Made by a program: the position numbers and the translations under genes
The notes under the pieces: model-generated
Databases searched by the model: none
Told to the model about the DNA's origin: nothing
The model's input: only the letters and a program-made list of their open reading frames with translations
In this document: in pieces, positions 34,739 to 42,588 of the stretch
Position numbering within the stretch: position 1 is the first letter of the stretch
How the letters are laid out: each line of letters begins with the position of its first letter
Origin: Pseudomonas sp. PIC25
GTDB lineage: Bacteria; Pseudomonadota; Gammaproteobacteria; Pseudomonadales; Pseudomonadaceae
Assembly: GCF_002286785.1 (NCBI RefSeq)
Contig: NZ_MUJY01000049.1
Location: forward strand, 1 to 46,484
DNA length: 46,484 nucleotides
Direction of reading: 5' to 3'

Positions 34739-35276
34739 GGTCGCTCGGGTCGTCCAGTTCGTCGATCAGCACGGCGCCGTCGGTATCGCGCAGGACCCGG
34801 GTCAACCCGGGGTTCTCGCGTTCCAGGCGCAACAGTTCGTCCTCCTGACGCTGCAAGGTGTCCTTCTGCCGGCGTACCTGTTCCAGCAGCCGCTGGTTCT
34901 CGTGGCGCAGCTGGTAAAGATCGATGGCGGCCTTTATCGCCGTTTCGATTTCGTAGTCTTCCCAGGGTTTGGACAGGAAACGGTAGATTTCCGCCTGGTT
35001 GATGGCCTGCATCATCGACTGGCGGTCGCCATGGGCGCTGAGCACCATGCGCATGGCATGGGGCTGGCGCTGCTTGGCGAATTGCAGGTAGGTGACGCCG
35101 TCCAGGTGCGGCATCTTGTAGTCGGAGATGATCACCGCGTAGTCGTGGAGGGTCAGGGCTTCCAGGGCTTCCTGCACATCGTCGAAGGCATGGACCTCCC
35201 AGCGGTGCGGCCGCAGCACCCGTTGCAGGGCGCTGAGCACGTGGGGCTCGTCGTCCACCAGTTGGATCTTGATCAT
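34731..35276 (-). CDS. Response regulator with C-terminal coiled coil
   Basis: A 181-residue receiver: IQLVDDEPHVLSALQR at the start, D52 in IISDYKMPHLDG, and K103 in YRFLSKPWEDYEI. About 40 residues of heptad-like coiled coil follow (HENQRLLEQVRRQKDTLQRQEDE, listed as a description of 115-150), then an acidic tail. There is no recognised output domain, so the coiled coil is probably the partner-binding part, perhaps for the GTPase whose gene overlaps it by eight bases. The receiver is of the RpfG kind, shared by three other proteins of the operon. Confidence 0.9.
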   Translation of the reverse strand: MIKIQLVDDEPHVLSALQRVLRPHRWEVHAFDDVQEALEALTLHDYAVIISDYKMPHLDGVTYLQFAKQRQPHAMRMVLSAHGDRQSMMQAINQAEIYRFLSKPWEDYEIETAIKAAIDLYQLRHENQRLLEQVRRQKDTLQRQEDELLRLERENPGLTRVLRDTDGAVLIDELDDPSDHG

Positions 35277-36628
35277 GGGGCGGTCTCCTGCGGGGCGGTG
35301 GCGTCGAAGTTTTCCGGCTTGCGGACGAACAGGGTGTAGCGCGCGCCTTCGGTGCTTTCGAAGGCGATCAACTTGTCGATCAGGATGCGCGTCAGTTGCT
35401 TGCCCTCGTTGAGCAGCAGCATGCCGTTCTCGGCGTGCAGGTTGCGCGCGAGCACCATGCCCGGTTCGAGGCGGCGGGTGTCCAGGCTGATGATGCTGGG
35501 GTCGTCGAGGGTGATGTCCGGCGCCAGTTCGATACAGAGCGTGACGAATTGCTCGCAGAGTTCCGGGTCGTAGAGGCGGCCGGCGTATTTCCTGATCAGT
35601 TGCAGGGCTTCGTGACGGGTCGGCCGGCGCTCGAGGATGATGCCGCGTTGCAGTTCGATGAAGTCCACCGCCAGCTTGAGCAGCCGCGAACCGAAGGGGA
35701 TGGCGTCTTCCTTCAGGCGGTCGGGAAAACCGCCTCCGTCCCAGCGCTCCTGGTGATGGCGGATGATGCGCGCCGCATCCTGCAAGGGCTCCAGGGTCAT
35801 CAGCAGGTTCTCGCCTTGCGCCGGGTATTGCCGGTAGCGCTCGCGATCCTGCTTGTAGAGGGTGTCCGACGGTTTGCTCAGCAACTGGTCGTCCCAGGTC
35901 AGCTTGCCGATGTTGTAGAGCGCGGCGGCCATGGTCAGGTCACGGGCCAGGCCTTCGCCGAGCTTGTGGTGTTCGGCGTAGGCACGGACCAGGGCGATGA
36001 CCTGGGTGTTGGTCTGTTTCTCCCGCGGCAGGCGCTGGTTGAGCAGGCTGGCGAACACTTCGGTGGCGGTCACGTAGCTGCGCCGCAGCTCTTCGTAGGC
36101 CAGGTCGAGCATGTCGGCGGTCTGCTGCAGCTCGGCAGTGCGTGCCTTGACCCGTTGCTCCAGGGTGGCATTGAGCTCTTGCAGATGCTGGTTCTGGTCC
36201 TGGGTGAGCTTTTCCAGACGCAGCCGTTCGCGTTCGGAGGTATGGAACGCCAGGGCCTGGCGGATCACCATGCGCAGCTCGTCGTCGTCCCAGGGCTTGC
36301 TGATGTAGCGGTAGATCTGCCCCTGGTTGATCGCCTTGATGGTGGTGCTGATGTCGGCATAGCCGGTGAGCAGGATGCGCATGCAGTCCGGCCAGCGCCG
36401 CTGCACTTCGGCCAGCAGGGTGGCGCCGTCCATGCCCGGCATGCGCGCGTCGGAAATCACCAGGTCGACCGGGCGTTCCTCGAGCACGGCGAGCGCCTGT
36501 TCGCCGCCGGTGGCGGTGAGGATCTCGTAGCCTTGGTTGCGTAGCAGGCGGCGCAGGCTGCTAAGGATGTTTTCCTCATCGTCTACCAGCAACAGCGTGG
36601 CGAGGGGGGCTGGGCTCGGCTCATTCAT
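35273..36628 (-). CDS. Response regulator with degenerate HD-GYP domain
   Basis: A 451-residue RpfG-like protein: receiver 10-125 (D60, K111 in YISKPWDDDEL), coiled coil 130-175, HD-GYP-like domain ~185-370 and a C-terminal extension. Active HD-GYP enzymes split cyclic-di-GMP using metal ligands. Here the HD pair is Tyr238-Asn239 (ALYNIGKL), the later HP is YP (268-269), and the AD motif is changed (VDFIEL). HHQERWDGGGFP at 291-302 survives with GFP for GYP. I infer it has lost catalysis and serves as a binding or scaffold protein. It overlaps the next gene by four bases and the kinase gene by eight. Confidence 0.88.
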   Translation of the reverse strand: MNEPSPAPLATLLLVDDEENILSSLRRLLRNQGYEILTATGGEQALAVLEERPVDLVISDARMPGMDGATLLAEVQRRWPDCMRILLTGYADISTTIKAINQGQIYRYISKPWDDDELRMVIRQALAFHTSERERLRLEKLTQDQNQHLQELNATLEQRVKARTAELQQTADMLDLAYEELRRSYVTATEVFASLLNQRLPREKQTNTQVIALVRAYAEHHKLGEGLARDLTMAAALYNIGKLTWDDQLLSKPSDTLYKQDRERYRQYPAQGENLLMTLEPLQDAARIIRHHQERWDGGGFPDRLKEDAIPFGSRLLKLAVDFIELQRGIILERRPTRHEALQLIRKYAGRLYDPELCEQFVTLCIELAPDITLDDPSIISLDTRRLEPGMVLARNLHAENGMLLLNEGKQLTRILIDKLIAFESTEGARYTLFVRKPENFDATAPQETAP

Positions 36629-37910
36629 GAGACGTTGGATTCTCCTCCGTGGGTGTCGGTTGCCTTACCGGCAGCCAGACGCGGAAACGCGTACCGCGGC
36701 CCAGCTCGCTGTCGACCTCGATACGCCCATGGTGTTTCTGCACGATGTTGTAGGACAGCGACAGCCCGAGGCCCGTCCCCTTGCCGACCGGCTTGGTGGT
36801 GAAGAAGGGCTCGTAGATGCGGTTGAGCAGGCGCGGCTCGATGCCCTTGCCGGTGTCCTCCACCTCCAGCCAGACCCAGTCACCCTCATGGGCGGTACGC
36901 AGGGTGATGCGGCCGAATTGCTCGATGGCGTGGGCGGCGTTGACCAGCAGGTTCATGATCACCTGGTTGATTTGCGAGGGAATGCATTCCACCTCGGGCA
37001 GGTCGCCGTATTCCTTGATCACCTCGGCCTTGTACTTGAGTTCGTTGTTGACCACGTTGAGGGTGGTATTCAGGCCACGATGCAGGTCGGCCGGGTGGAA
37101 CTCCTCTTCCTCGATGTGGGAGAAATCCTTGAGGGAGGTAATGATCTTCTTGACCCGGTCGATACCGTCTTCGGATTCACCGATCAGCGCTTCGATGTCG
37201 CTGCGGATGTAGTCGTACTCCAGGCTGCGCTTGAGCTGGCGGAGGTCCTCCAGGCCGCCGGCGGATTCCACCGCGTCGATGATCCGCAGCAGGTCGCGCA
37301 CATAGCCGGCGAGGGTCTGCAGGTTGGAGAAGACGTAGCCGATCGGGTTGTTGATCTCGTGCGCGACGCCGGCGGCCAGTTGCCCGATGGCCGCGAGTTT
37401 TTCCGATTGCAGCAATTGGTCGTTGGCTTTTTCCAGCTTCTTGATCAATTGTTCCTGTTCGGTCTGCTTGACGCTCAGGGCCTGCAGGGCCGCTTCCAGC
37501 TTGTTGCTGGACTTGGCCAGGTCGGTGGTGTCGTAGAGCACCAGGCCGAAATGCAAGGCGTTGTCCGGAGCGGCGCGGAACGGAAAGAGCAGGGTGCTCT
37601 GCAGCATCAAGGGGTTCTGCTGGGCGCGCTCGAACGTCAGGCGGATCAGCGAGGGGGTGTCGCGCCATTGGGTGTAGACGTGCCGGCCTTCGTTGCGGGC
37701 CTGTTCGATGATCTGGTGGAGGTACGGCGTATCGGCTTCCGGGAACACTTGGGTGAAGGGCCGGTCGCGGACGTCCTCCAGGCGCTTGCCGCTGCACCGT
37801 TCGAGAAAGGCGTTCCAATATTGGATACGCAACTGCGTATCGAGGATGATGGTGCCGACGCTGATGTGTTCGACGAGCGCGGAGGCCAAGAGCTGCTGGC
37901 GGTTGTCCAT
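36621..37910 (-). CDS. PAS-domain sensor histidine kinase, first gene of the operon
   Basis: A 429-residue soluble kinase with a PAS domain at about 12-130 (ISVGTIILDTQLRIQYWNAFLE), a coiled coil at about 135-168 and the phospho-acceptor H184 (AAGVAHEINNPIGYVFSN). The HATPase domain has NLLVNAAHAIEQ, EDTGKGIE and GKGTGLGLSLSYN. I chose the ATG at 37908-37910 because a strong GGGAGGAG precedes it; the frame is open to 37967. It is a clear paralogue of the kinase at 20982-22301. It heads the nine-gene reverse operon, is divergent from the gene at 38052, and overlaps the HD-GYP regulator gene by eight bases, making that regulator its likely partner. Confidence 0.92.
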   Translation of the reverse strand: MDNRQQLLASALVEHISVGTIILDTQLRIQYWNAFLERCSGKRLEDVRDRPFTQVFPEADTPYLHQIIEQARNEGRHVYTQWRDTPSLIRLTFERAQQNPLMLQSTLLFPFRAAPDNALHFGLVLYDTTDLAKSSNKLEAALQALSVKQTEQEQLIKKLEKANDQLLQSEKLAAIGQLAAGVAHEINNPIGYVFSNLQTLAGYVRDLLRIIDAVESAGGLEDLRQLKRSLEYDYIRSDIEALIGESEDGIDRVKKIITSLKDFSHIEEEEFHPADLHRGLNTTLNVVNNELKYKAEVIKEYGDLPEVECIPSQINQVIMNLLVNAAHAIEQFGRITLRTAHEGDWVWLEVEDTGKGIEPRLLNRIYEPFFTTKPVGKGTGLGLSLSYNIVQKHHGRIEVDSELGRGTRFRVWLPVRQPTPTEENPTSHE

Positions 37911-38051
37911 TAGTGACTCCTCCCATGACGCCGGGGCCCGCTGCGCGCTCGGTTGGCGGTCCGACAAAACGCTGACGCTGGTTCTATGACAAATAGTAGC
38001 CTATTGCCAGTATCTTTGTATTTCATAACCCGGTGCTCGTCAGGGTAGACC
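37911..38051. promoter_or_regulatory. Divergent promoter region of the signalling operon
   Basis: A 141-base gap whose middle (about 37980-38030) is noticeably AT-richer than its surroundings. It must hold the promoters of the nine-gene operon and of the gene at 38052. TTGCCA at 38004-38009 could be a forward -35, but no convincing -10 is spaced correctly. I could not assign either promoter. Confidence 0.4.
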
Positions 38052-38765
38052 ATGGTTGCAGACTCGAAGAGCGACACGCTCATCCGCTACGAATTCCGCT
38101 TCGCAGACGGCCGGAACTGGCAGCATGAAGTCAGTCTGACGGCCGCTGCCGAGGGCGAACGGACAACCGCATTACCGGATTGGACCGGCTTGTCCTTCCA
38201 TCAGTGCGGTCATTGCCCGCTCAAGGCCGAGGAAGCGCCGCGCTGCCCCTTCGCGGTGGCGCTGGTGCGGCCGGTGGAGATGCTGGCGAAGCACACCTCT
38301 TTCGAGGAGGTGGAGGTCATCGTGCGCTGGCGCGGCCGGGAGATTCGCCAGCACACCACCCTGCAGCGGGGGCTGGGCTCCTTGCTCGGCGCCCTGGGCG
38401 CCACTTCGGGTTGCCCGCATACCCGCATGATGAAAGCCATGGCGTGGTTCCATCTGCCGTTCAGCACCTCCGACGAGACCCTCTACCGGGCCCTGGGTAC
38501 CTATCTGTTGGGGCAGTTCCTGCGGATGAAGCGCGGCCAGTCCGGCGACTGGTCGCTGGAGGGGTTGCGGGCGATCTACCGCAACCTGCGCCAGGTCAAC
38601 CTGGGTATGAGCCGGCGCCTGCGCGCCGCAGCGGAGGAGGATTCCAGTCTGAACGGTTTGATCCTGCTCGATCTGCTGGCCGCCGACACGCTGTATGCGC
38701 TGGACCAGTACGAGGGCGAGCTGGACCTGTTCTTCCAGGAATATTTCGACGACGAGGGCGAGTGA
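38052..38765 (+). CDS. Unrecognised cysteine-containing protein next to the signalling operon
   Basis: I do not recognise this 237-residue family. There is no signal peptide or membrane segment. It opens with a beta-rich part (LIRYEFRFADGRNWQHEVSL), then a cysteine cluster H50-x-C52-x2-C55-x9-C65, and later C121-P-H123. That could bind zinc or an iron-sulphur cluster. The C-terminal half is helical, with an acidic end (FFQEYFDDEGE). It is transcribed away from the nine-gene operon, starting 141 bases from it, so shared control is likely. A role as sensor, adaptor or metal-dependent regulator for the array is a guess. Confidence 0.75.
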   Translation: MVADSKSDTLIRYEFRFADGRNWQHEVSLTAAAEGERTTALPDWTGLSFHQCGHCPLKAEEAPRCPFAVALVRPVEMLAKHTSFEEVEVIVRWRGREIRQHTTLQRGLGSLLGALGATSGCPHTRMMKAMAWFHLPFSTSDETLYRALGTYLLGQFLRMKRGQSGDWSLEGLRAIYRNLRQVNLGMSRRLRAAAEEDSSLNGLILLDLLAADTLYALDQYEGELDLFFQEYFDDEGE

Positions 38766-38775
38766 TCGCCAGCGA

Positions 38776-39069
38776 TCAGCCCATGCGGGCGCGGTACAGG
38801 ATCAGGTAGCCGAGGACGAGCAGCGGCCAGGCCAGCAGCGGCCCGAAGGCGACACGCCAGACCCGGCTGTAAGGGGTGAAACCCACGCCATGCACGAACC
38901 CACCGGCCACGCCCCACATCACCAGCATCAGCAGGCTGTGGCTGTAGCGACCCTCGGCGTCGAGCATGGCGGCGGGGTGGATCAACAGCAGCAAGGCCAG
39001 CGGTGTGGCCATCAGCAGTGACAGAACTCGCCAGGCGCCGCTCCGCTGCCGGGGCAGGGCGTCACTCAC
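38776..39069 (-). CDS. ybgE: YbgE family cytochrome bd operon membrane protein
   Basis: A 97-residue membrane protein with three hydrophobic helices. The stretch HPAAMLDAEGRYSHSLLMLVMWGVAGGFVHGVGF is the YbgE hallmark region (residues roughly 27-60), here described in pieces: HPAAM, YSHSLLML, GFVHGVGF. I chose a GTG start at 39069, overlapping the cydX stop by eight bases; the longer open frame upstream is not credible. It is the last gene of the cyd operon. YbgE accompanies bd-I oxidase genes in many proteobacteria; its exact role is unsettled. Confidence 0.85.
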   Translation of the reverse strand: MSDALPRQRSGAWRVLSLLMATPLALLLLIHPAAMLDAEGRYSHSLLMLVMWGVAGGFVHGVGFTPYSRVWRVAFGPLLAWPLLVLGYLILYRARMG

Positions 39070-39175
39070 CCGTCGGGTCCTCGTCGAGGTTCTGGGTGGT
39101 TTCCAGCCACAGGGCATTGATGATGCCGAAGCTGCAGGCGAGCAGGACGCCGAGAATCCAGGTGAAGTACCACAT
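39062..39175 (-). CDS. cydX: CydX, small subunit of cytochrome bd oxidase
   Basis: A 37-residue single-helix protein beginning MWYFTWILGVLLACSFGIIN, then ALWLE and the acidic tail NLDEDPTGE. This matches CydX, which stabilises the haems of CydAB. It lies about 98 bases after cydB, with a REP palindrome between, and overlaps the YbgE gene by eight bases. Confidence 0.93.
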   Translation of the reverse strand: MWYFTWILGVLLACSFGIINALWLETTQNLDEDPTGE

Positions 39176-39239
39176 GCGTTAAACCTCGCGATTCGTAGTG
39201 CCTGTCCGGATGTATTCATGTGCTGGGCCAGGCTAAGTC

Positions 39240-39257
39240 GGGCGAATGAATTCGCCC
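39240..39257. repeat. REP-like palindrome between cydB and cydX
   Basis: gggcgaatgaattcgccc (39240-39257) is a near-perfect palindrome located 16 bases beyond the cydB stop. It would form a hairpin in the cyd transcript. Confidence 0.8.
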
Positions 39258-39273
39258 CTATATTCTTCAGGGC

Positions 39274-40413
39274 TCAGTACAGGCCATGGCTGTTGCTTTC
39301 GATATGGCCGGTGGTGACCTTGCCCCACATCTTCACGTAGCCCCACAGCGTGTAGCAGAGGATCAGCGGCACGAAGATGCAGGCCGCCACCAGCATGATG
39401 CCGAGGGTCTTCCGGCTGGAAGCCGCATCCCATAGCGTCAGGCTGGAAGCCGGATCGAGGCTGGACGGCATGACGAAGGGGAACATCGCGAAGCCGGCGG
39501 TGCACAGGGTGCCGGCGATCGTCAGGCTGGAACCGAGGAAGGCGAAGCCGCCTCGTCCCGCGCTGGCCGCGGCGAACGTCAGTACGGCACCGAGGATGCC
39601 GGCAAGCGGTGCCAGCTTGGTCAGCGGATACTGCGCGTAGTTGGCCATCCAGCCGGCATTGCTCTGGGTCACGCTCTTCGCCAGCGGGTTGAGCGTGGCG
39701 CCCGGCTCGAACGCCGAGGTGATGGCGAAGCCCTGGATACCCGACCACAGCCAGAGTCCGGCAACGATGAAGGTGGCGAGGTAGACCAGCGACAACACCT
39801 GCGCCGCGCGTTGCGCCCGATGCGCCACAGGGCCCTCGGTGCGCATCATCAGCCAGGTGCCGCCGTGCATCAGCAGCATGCTCAGGCTGACCACCCCGGC
39901 GAGCAGGCCGAAGGGGTTGAGCAGTTGCCAGAAGCTGCCGTGGTAGCTGCTGCGCAGGGTGTCGTCGAGCTGGAAGGGCACGCCCAGCAGCAGGTTGCCG
40001 AAAGCCACGCCGAACACCAGCGCCGGCACCAGGCCGCCGACGAACAGGCCCCAGTCCCAGGTCTGGCGCCAGCGTGGGTCGCTCAGCTTGCTGCGGTAGT
40101 CGAAGCCGACCGGGCGCACGAACAAGGCGAACAGCACCACCAGCATGGCCCAGTAGAAGCCGGAGAAGGCCGCCGCGTAGACCATCGGCCAGGCGGCGAA
40201 GAGCGCACCGCCGGCGGTGATCAGCCAGACCTGATTGCCGTCCCAGTGCGGCGCGATGGTGTTGATCACCACGCGCCGCTCATTGTCGCTCCGCCCGACG
40301 AAGGGCATCAGCGCCGCGGCGCCGAGGTCGAAGCCATCGGTGAGGGCGAAGCCGATCAGCAGGACGCCGATCAGCACCCACCAGACCAGTTTCAGCGTTT
40401 CGTAATCGAACAT
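39274..40413 (-). CDS. cydB: Cytochrome bd ubiquinol oxidase subunit II
   Basis: The second integral subunit of the quinol:oxygen oxidoreductase. At 379 residues it has exactly the E. coli CydB length. It starts MFDYETLKLVWWVLIG, carries GFDLGAAALMPF and the HWDGNQVWLITAGGALFAAWP block typical of CydB, and has about eight to nine membrane helices. I chose the ATG at 40411-40413, preceded by AGAGGAA; an in-frame start eight codons upstream is less likely. It is separated from cydA by a 96-base gap containing two REP palindromes. Confidence 0.96.
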   Translation of the reverse strand: MFDYETLKLVWWVLIGVLLIGFALTDGFDLGAAALMPFVGRSDNERRVVINTIAPHWDGNQVWLITAGGALFAAWPMVYAAAFSGFYWAMLVVLFALFVRPVGFDYRSKLSDPRWRQTWDWGLFVGGLVPALVFGVAFGNLLLGVPFQLDDTLRSSYHGSFWQLLNPFGLLAGVVSLSMLLMHGGTWLMMRTEGPVAHRAQRAAQVLSLVYLATFIVAGLWLWSGIQGFAITSAFEPGATLNPLAKSVTQSNAGWMANYAQYPLTKLAPLAGILGAVLTFAAASAGRGGFAFLGSSLTIAGTLCTAGFAMFPFVMPSSLDPASSLTLWDAASSRKTLGIMLVAACIFVPLILCYTLWGYVKMWGKVTTGHIESNSHGLY

Positions 40414-40455
40414 GTTGCGTTCCTCTGTCGGGGCCAATAGGGCCGACCGGCTGTT

Positions 40456-40510
40456 GTAGGAGCCAGCTCTGCTGGCGAAGCCTTGGCGTAGGGGCGAATT
40501 AATTCGCCCC
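40456..40510. repeat. Two REP palindromes between cydA and cydB
   Basis: A GTAGGAGCCAGCTCTGCTGGCGAAGC-type REP (40456-40481) is followed by a perfect 20-base palindrome at 40491-40510 (ggggcgaatt and its mirror). The last base of the palindrome is the first base of the cydA stop codon complement, so the element directly abuts the cydA coding end. Confidence 0.85.
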
Positions 40511-42099
40511 TATACCGCACCTGCGGGCTGGTGGTTTCCGTTGCCCGTCTCCGTCCGTTCGAAGTGATAACGGCCGGTATGCAGGCTCGACGGCCCCAGG
40601 CGGGCGAACCGGATCATCAGGTACATCTCGATCACCAGCAGCAGGCTGTAGAAGGCGATCAACGCCACCAGCGAGCCCCAGACATCGCCGCTGGACACAC
40701 TGGAAGCGGAGAGGTGGGTCGGCAGGACCTCGCCGATGGACCAGGGCTGGCGGCCGTGTTCGGCGACGAACCAGCCGGTCTGGGCGGCGATCCAGGGCAG
40801 TGGCAGGCTCCACAGCGCCCACCGCAGCAGCCAGGGCTTGCGCTCTTCGTTCTTCTTCGCCGAGGCCCAGAAGGCGCAGGCGAAGAGGGCGAGCATCAGG
40901 AAGCCGGAAGCGACCATGGCGCGGAAGCTCCAGAACAGGCTGAACACGCTGGGAATGGTGTCCAGGGCGGCCTGCTTGATCTGCGCTTCCGTGGCGTCGG
41001 TGACGTTGGCGGTGTATTTCTTCAGCAGCAGGCCGTAGCCCAGGTCGTTCTGCACGGCCTTGAACGCGGCGATGGCTTCGGGGCTCTTGTCGCCGGCACG
41101 GAGTTTTTCCAGGCGTTCGTAGGCGAGCATGCCGTTGCGGATGCGCGCCTCGTGCTCGATCACTAGGTCCTTGATGCCCTTGACCTGCTTGTCCAGCGAA
41201 CGGGTGGCGATCAGGCCCAGGACATAAGGAACCTTCACCGCGTAATCGGTGCGCTGCTCCTCCTGGTTGGGCAGGCCGAACAGGGTGAAGCCGGCCGGTG
41301 CCGGGTGGGTTTCCCACTCGGCCTCGATGGCTGCCAGCTTGGTTTTCTGCACGTCGCCTATCTCGTAGCCGGATTCGTCGCCGAGGACGATCACCGAGAG
41401 GATCGAAGCCAGGCCGAAGGCCGAGGCGATGGCGAAGGAGCGTCGGGCGAAGCCGAGGTCGCGTTTCTTCAGCAGGTACCAGCTGGAGATGGCCAGGACG
41501 AAGATGGCACCGGTGACGTAGCCGGCCGCCACGGTGTGGACGAACTTCACCTGGGCAACCGGGTTGAACAGCAGGGCGCCGAAGTCCACCAGCTCCATGC
41601 GCATGGTCTCGAAGTTGAACTCTGCACCCACCGGGTTCTGCATCCAGCCGTTGGCGATGAGAATCCACAGCGCCGACATATTCGAGCCGATCGCCACCAG
41701 CCAGGTCACCGCCAGGTGCTGCACCCTGCTCAGGCGATCCCAGCCGAAGAAGAACAGGCCGATGAAGGTGGATTCGAGGAAGAACGCCATCAGCCCTTCG
41801 ATGGCCAGCGGTGCGCCGAAGATGTCGCCGACGTAGTGGCTGTAGTAGGCCCAGTTGGTGCCGAACTGGAATTCCATGGTCAGCCCGGTGGTGACGCCCA
41901 GGGCGAAGTTGATGCCGAACAGCTTGCCCCAGAACTTCACCATGTCCTGGTAGACCTGCTTGCCGGTCATCACGTAGACCGACTCCATGATCGCCAGGAT
42001 GAAGGACAGGCCCAAGGTGAGCGGAACGAACAGGAAGTGGTACATCGCCGTCATGGCGAACTGCAGGCGGGAAAGGTCGACGACTTCTTCCGAGATCAT
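40510..42099 (-). CDS. cydA: Cytochrome bd ubiquinol oxidase subunit I (long Q-loop, bd-I type)
   Basis: The haem-bearing subunit of a respiratory quinol oxidase in the inner membrane. At 529 residues it aligns with E. coli CydA with an offset of two: haem ligands H21, H188 and M395 match E. coli H19, H186 and M393. E101 and E109 match E99 and E107. The quinol-site residues K254 and E259 match K252 and E257. GRQPW is present. The long Q-loop is complete (about 250-385), so this is the bd-I type and not the short-loop cyanide-insensitive CioA usual in pseudomonads. Its ATG overlaps the stop of cydP (ATGA). Confidence 0.97.
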   Translation of the reverse strand: MISEEVVDLSRLQFAMTAMYHFLFVPLTLGLSFILAIMESVYVMTGKQVYQDMVKFWGKLFGINFALGVTTGLTMEFQFGTNWAYYSHYVGDIFGAPLAIEGLMAFFLESTFIGLFFFGWDRLSRVQHLAVTWLVAIGSNMSALWILIANGWMQNPVGAEFNFETMRMELVDFGALLFNPVAQVKFVHTVAAGYVTGAIFVLAISSWYLLKKRDLGFARRSFAIASAFGLASILSVIVLGDESGYEIGDVQKTKLAAIEAEWETHPAPAGFTLFGLPNQEEQRTDYAVKVPYVLGLIATRSLDKQVKGIKDLVIEHEARIRNGMLAYERLEKLRAGDKSPEAIAAFKAVQNDLGYGLLLKKYTANVTDATEAQIKQAALDTIPSVFSLFWSFRAMVASGFLMLALFACAFWASAKKNEERKPWLLRWALWSLPLPWIAAQTGWFVAEHGRQPWSIGEVLPTHLSASSVSSGDVWGSLVALIAFYSLLLVIEMYLMIRFARLGPSSLHTGRYHFERTETGNGNHQPAGAV

Positions 42100-42308
42100 C
42101 TCGGCATCTCCTCGGTACGGGGCGGGGATGGGGCTTGCGGAGCGCCGAACAGGTGCGTGCCGACGCGCTGGCTGCCATCGACAGGGACGCTGGGGGCATC
42201 GAACCAGAGGGCTTTGATCGCCAGCAGCAGGGCCAGCTTGATCGCCAGGATCACGGCGAGTTCGCGAACCAGGGGGATGCGCCAGGGCGAAGCGGGCTTG
42301 TCGGTCAT
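42096..42308 (-). CDS. cydP: Putative cytochrome oxidase small subunit CydP
   Basis: A 70-residue protein with one membrane helix ([20 protein letters not shown]) and a soluble tail ending near GTHLFG. The pattern of Arg-Glu-Leu before the helix and Leu-Phe-Gly after matches what I know of CydP, the small protein encoded ahead of cydA in some proteobacteria. I chose the ATG at 42306-42308 (MTDKPASPW); another ATG six codons upstream exists. First gene of the cyd operon, overlapping cydA by four bases. Confidence 0.8.
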   Translation of the reverse strand: MTDKPASPWRIPLVRELAVILAIKLALLLAIKALWFDAPSVPVDGSQRVGTHLFGAPQAPSPPRTEEMPR

Positions 42309-42359
42309 GCAGTCACTCCACGACAACGGCCGGGCTGCCTGAAAGCGGCAGCGCCGTCC

Positions 42360-42373
42360 TTGATATGAAGCAA
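42360..42373 (-). promoter_or_regulatory. Candidate ANR/FNR box upstream of the cyd operon
   Basis: TTGAT-atga-AGCAA differs by one base from the TTGAT-N4-ATCAA consensus. It lies about 50-65 bases before the cydP start. ANR-type control would raise this high-affinity oxidase under low oxygen. No clear -10 is visible. Confidence 0.5.
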
Positions 42374-42511
42374 CAAACGCAGCGGTGATGTGCTGTGGCG
42401 GGTTGTCGCAGAAGAGCTCAGGTCGAAAGGGTTCTCTGCTAGGTCCAGCGCTGGCCTGTTCGCGGCTGCGCCGCTGGACGCCTTGATTTACGCGGCTCCC
42501 AACCCTTCTTG

Positions 42512-42551
42512 TAAAAAGCGGGCCCGGACCGCGGAGGGCAGACCGGGCCCG
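42512..42551 (-). terminator. Rho-independent terminator of the PF10118-type hydrolase gene
   Basis: On the reverse strand a 9-bp GC stem (42519-42527 with 42543-42551, core GGGCCCGG/CCGGGCCC) is followed by CTTTTTAC. It lies 38 bases beyond the hydrolase stop. Confidence 0.85.
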
Positions 42552-42588
42552 AATCGGGCAACGGATGCGACCTTCGGCCGCAGGGCAA

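Noticed and set aside
40510-42099. Possible cyanide-insensitive oxidase CioA
   Set aside because: The Q-loop is long and carries K254 and E259 in the bd-I positions, and CydX and YbgE genes follow, so this is bd-I type CydA.
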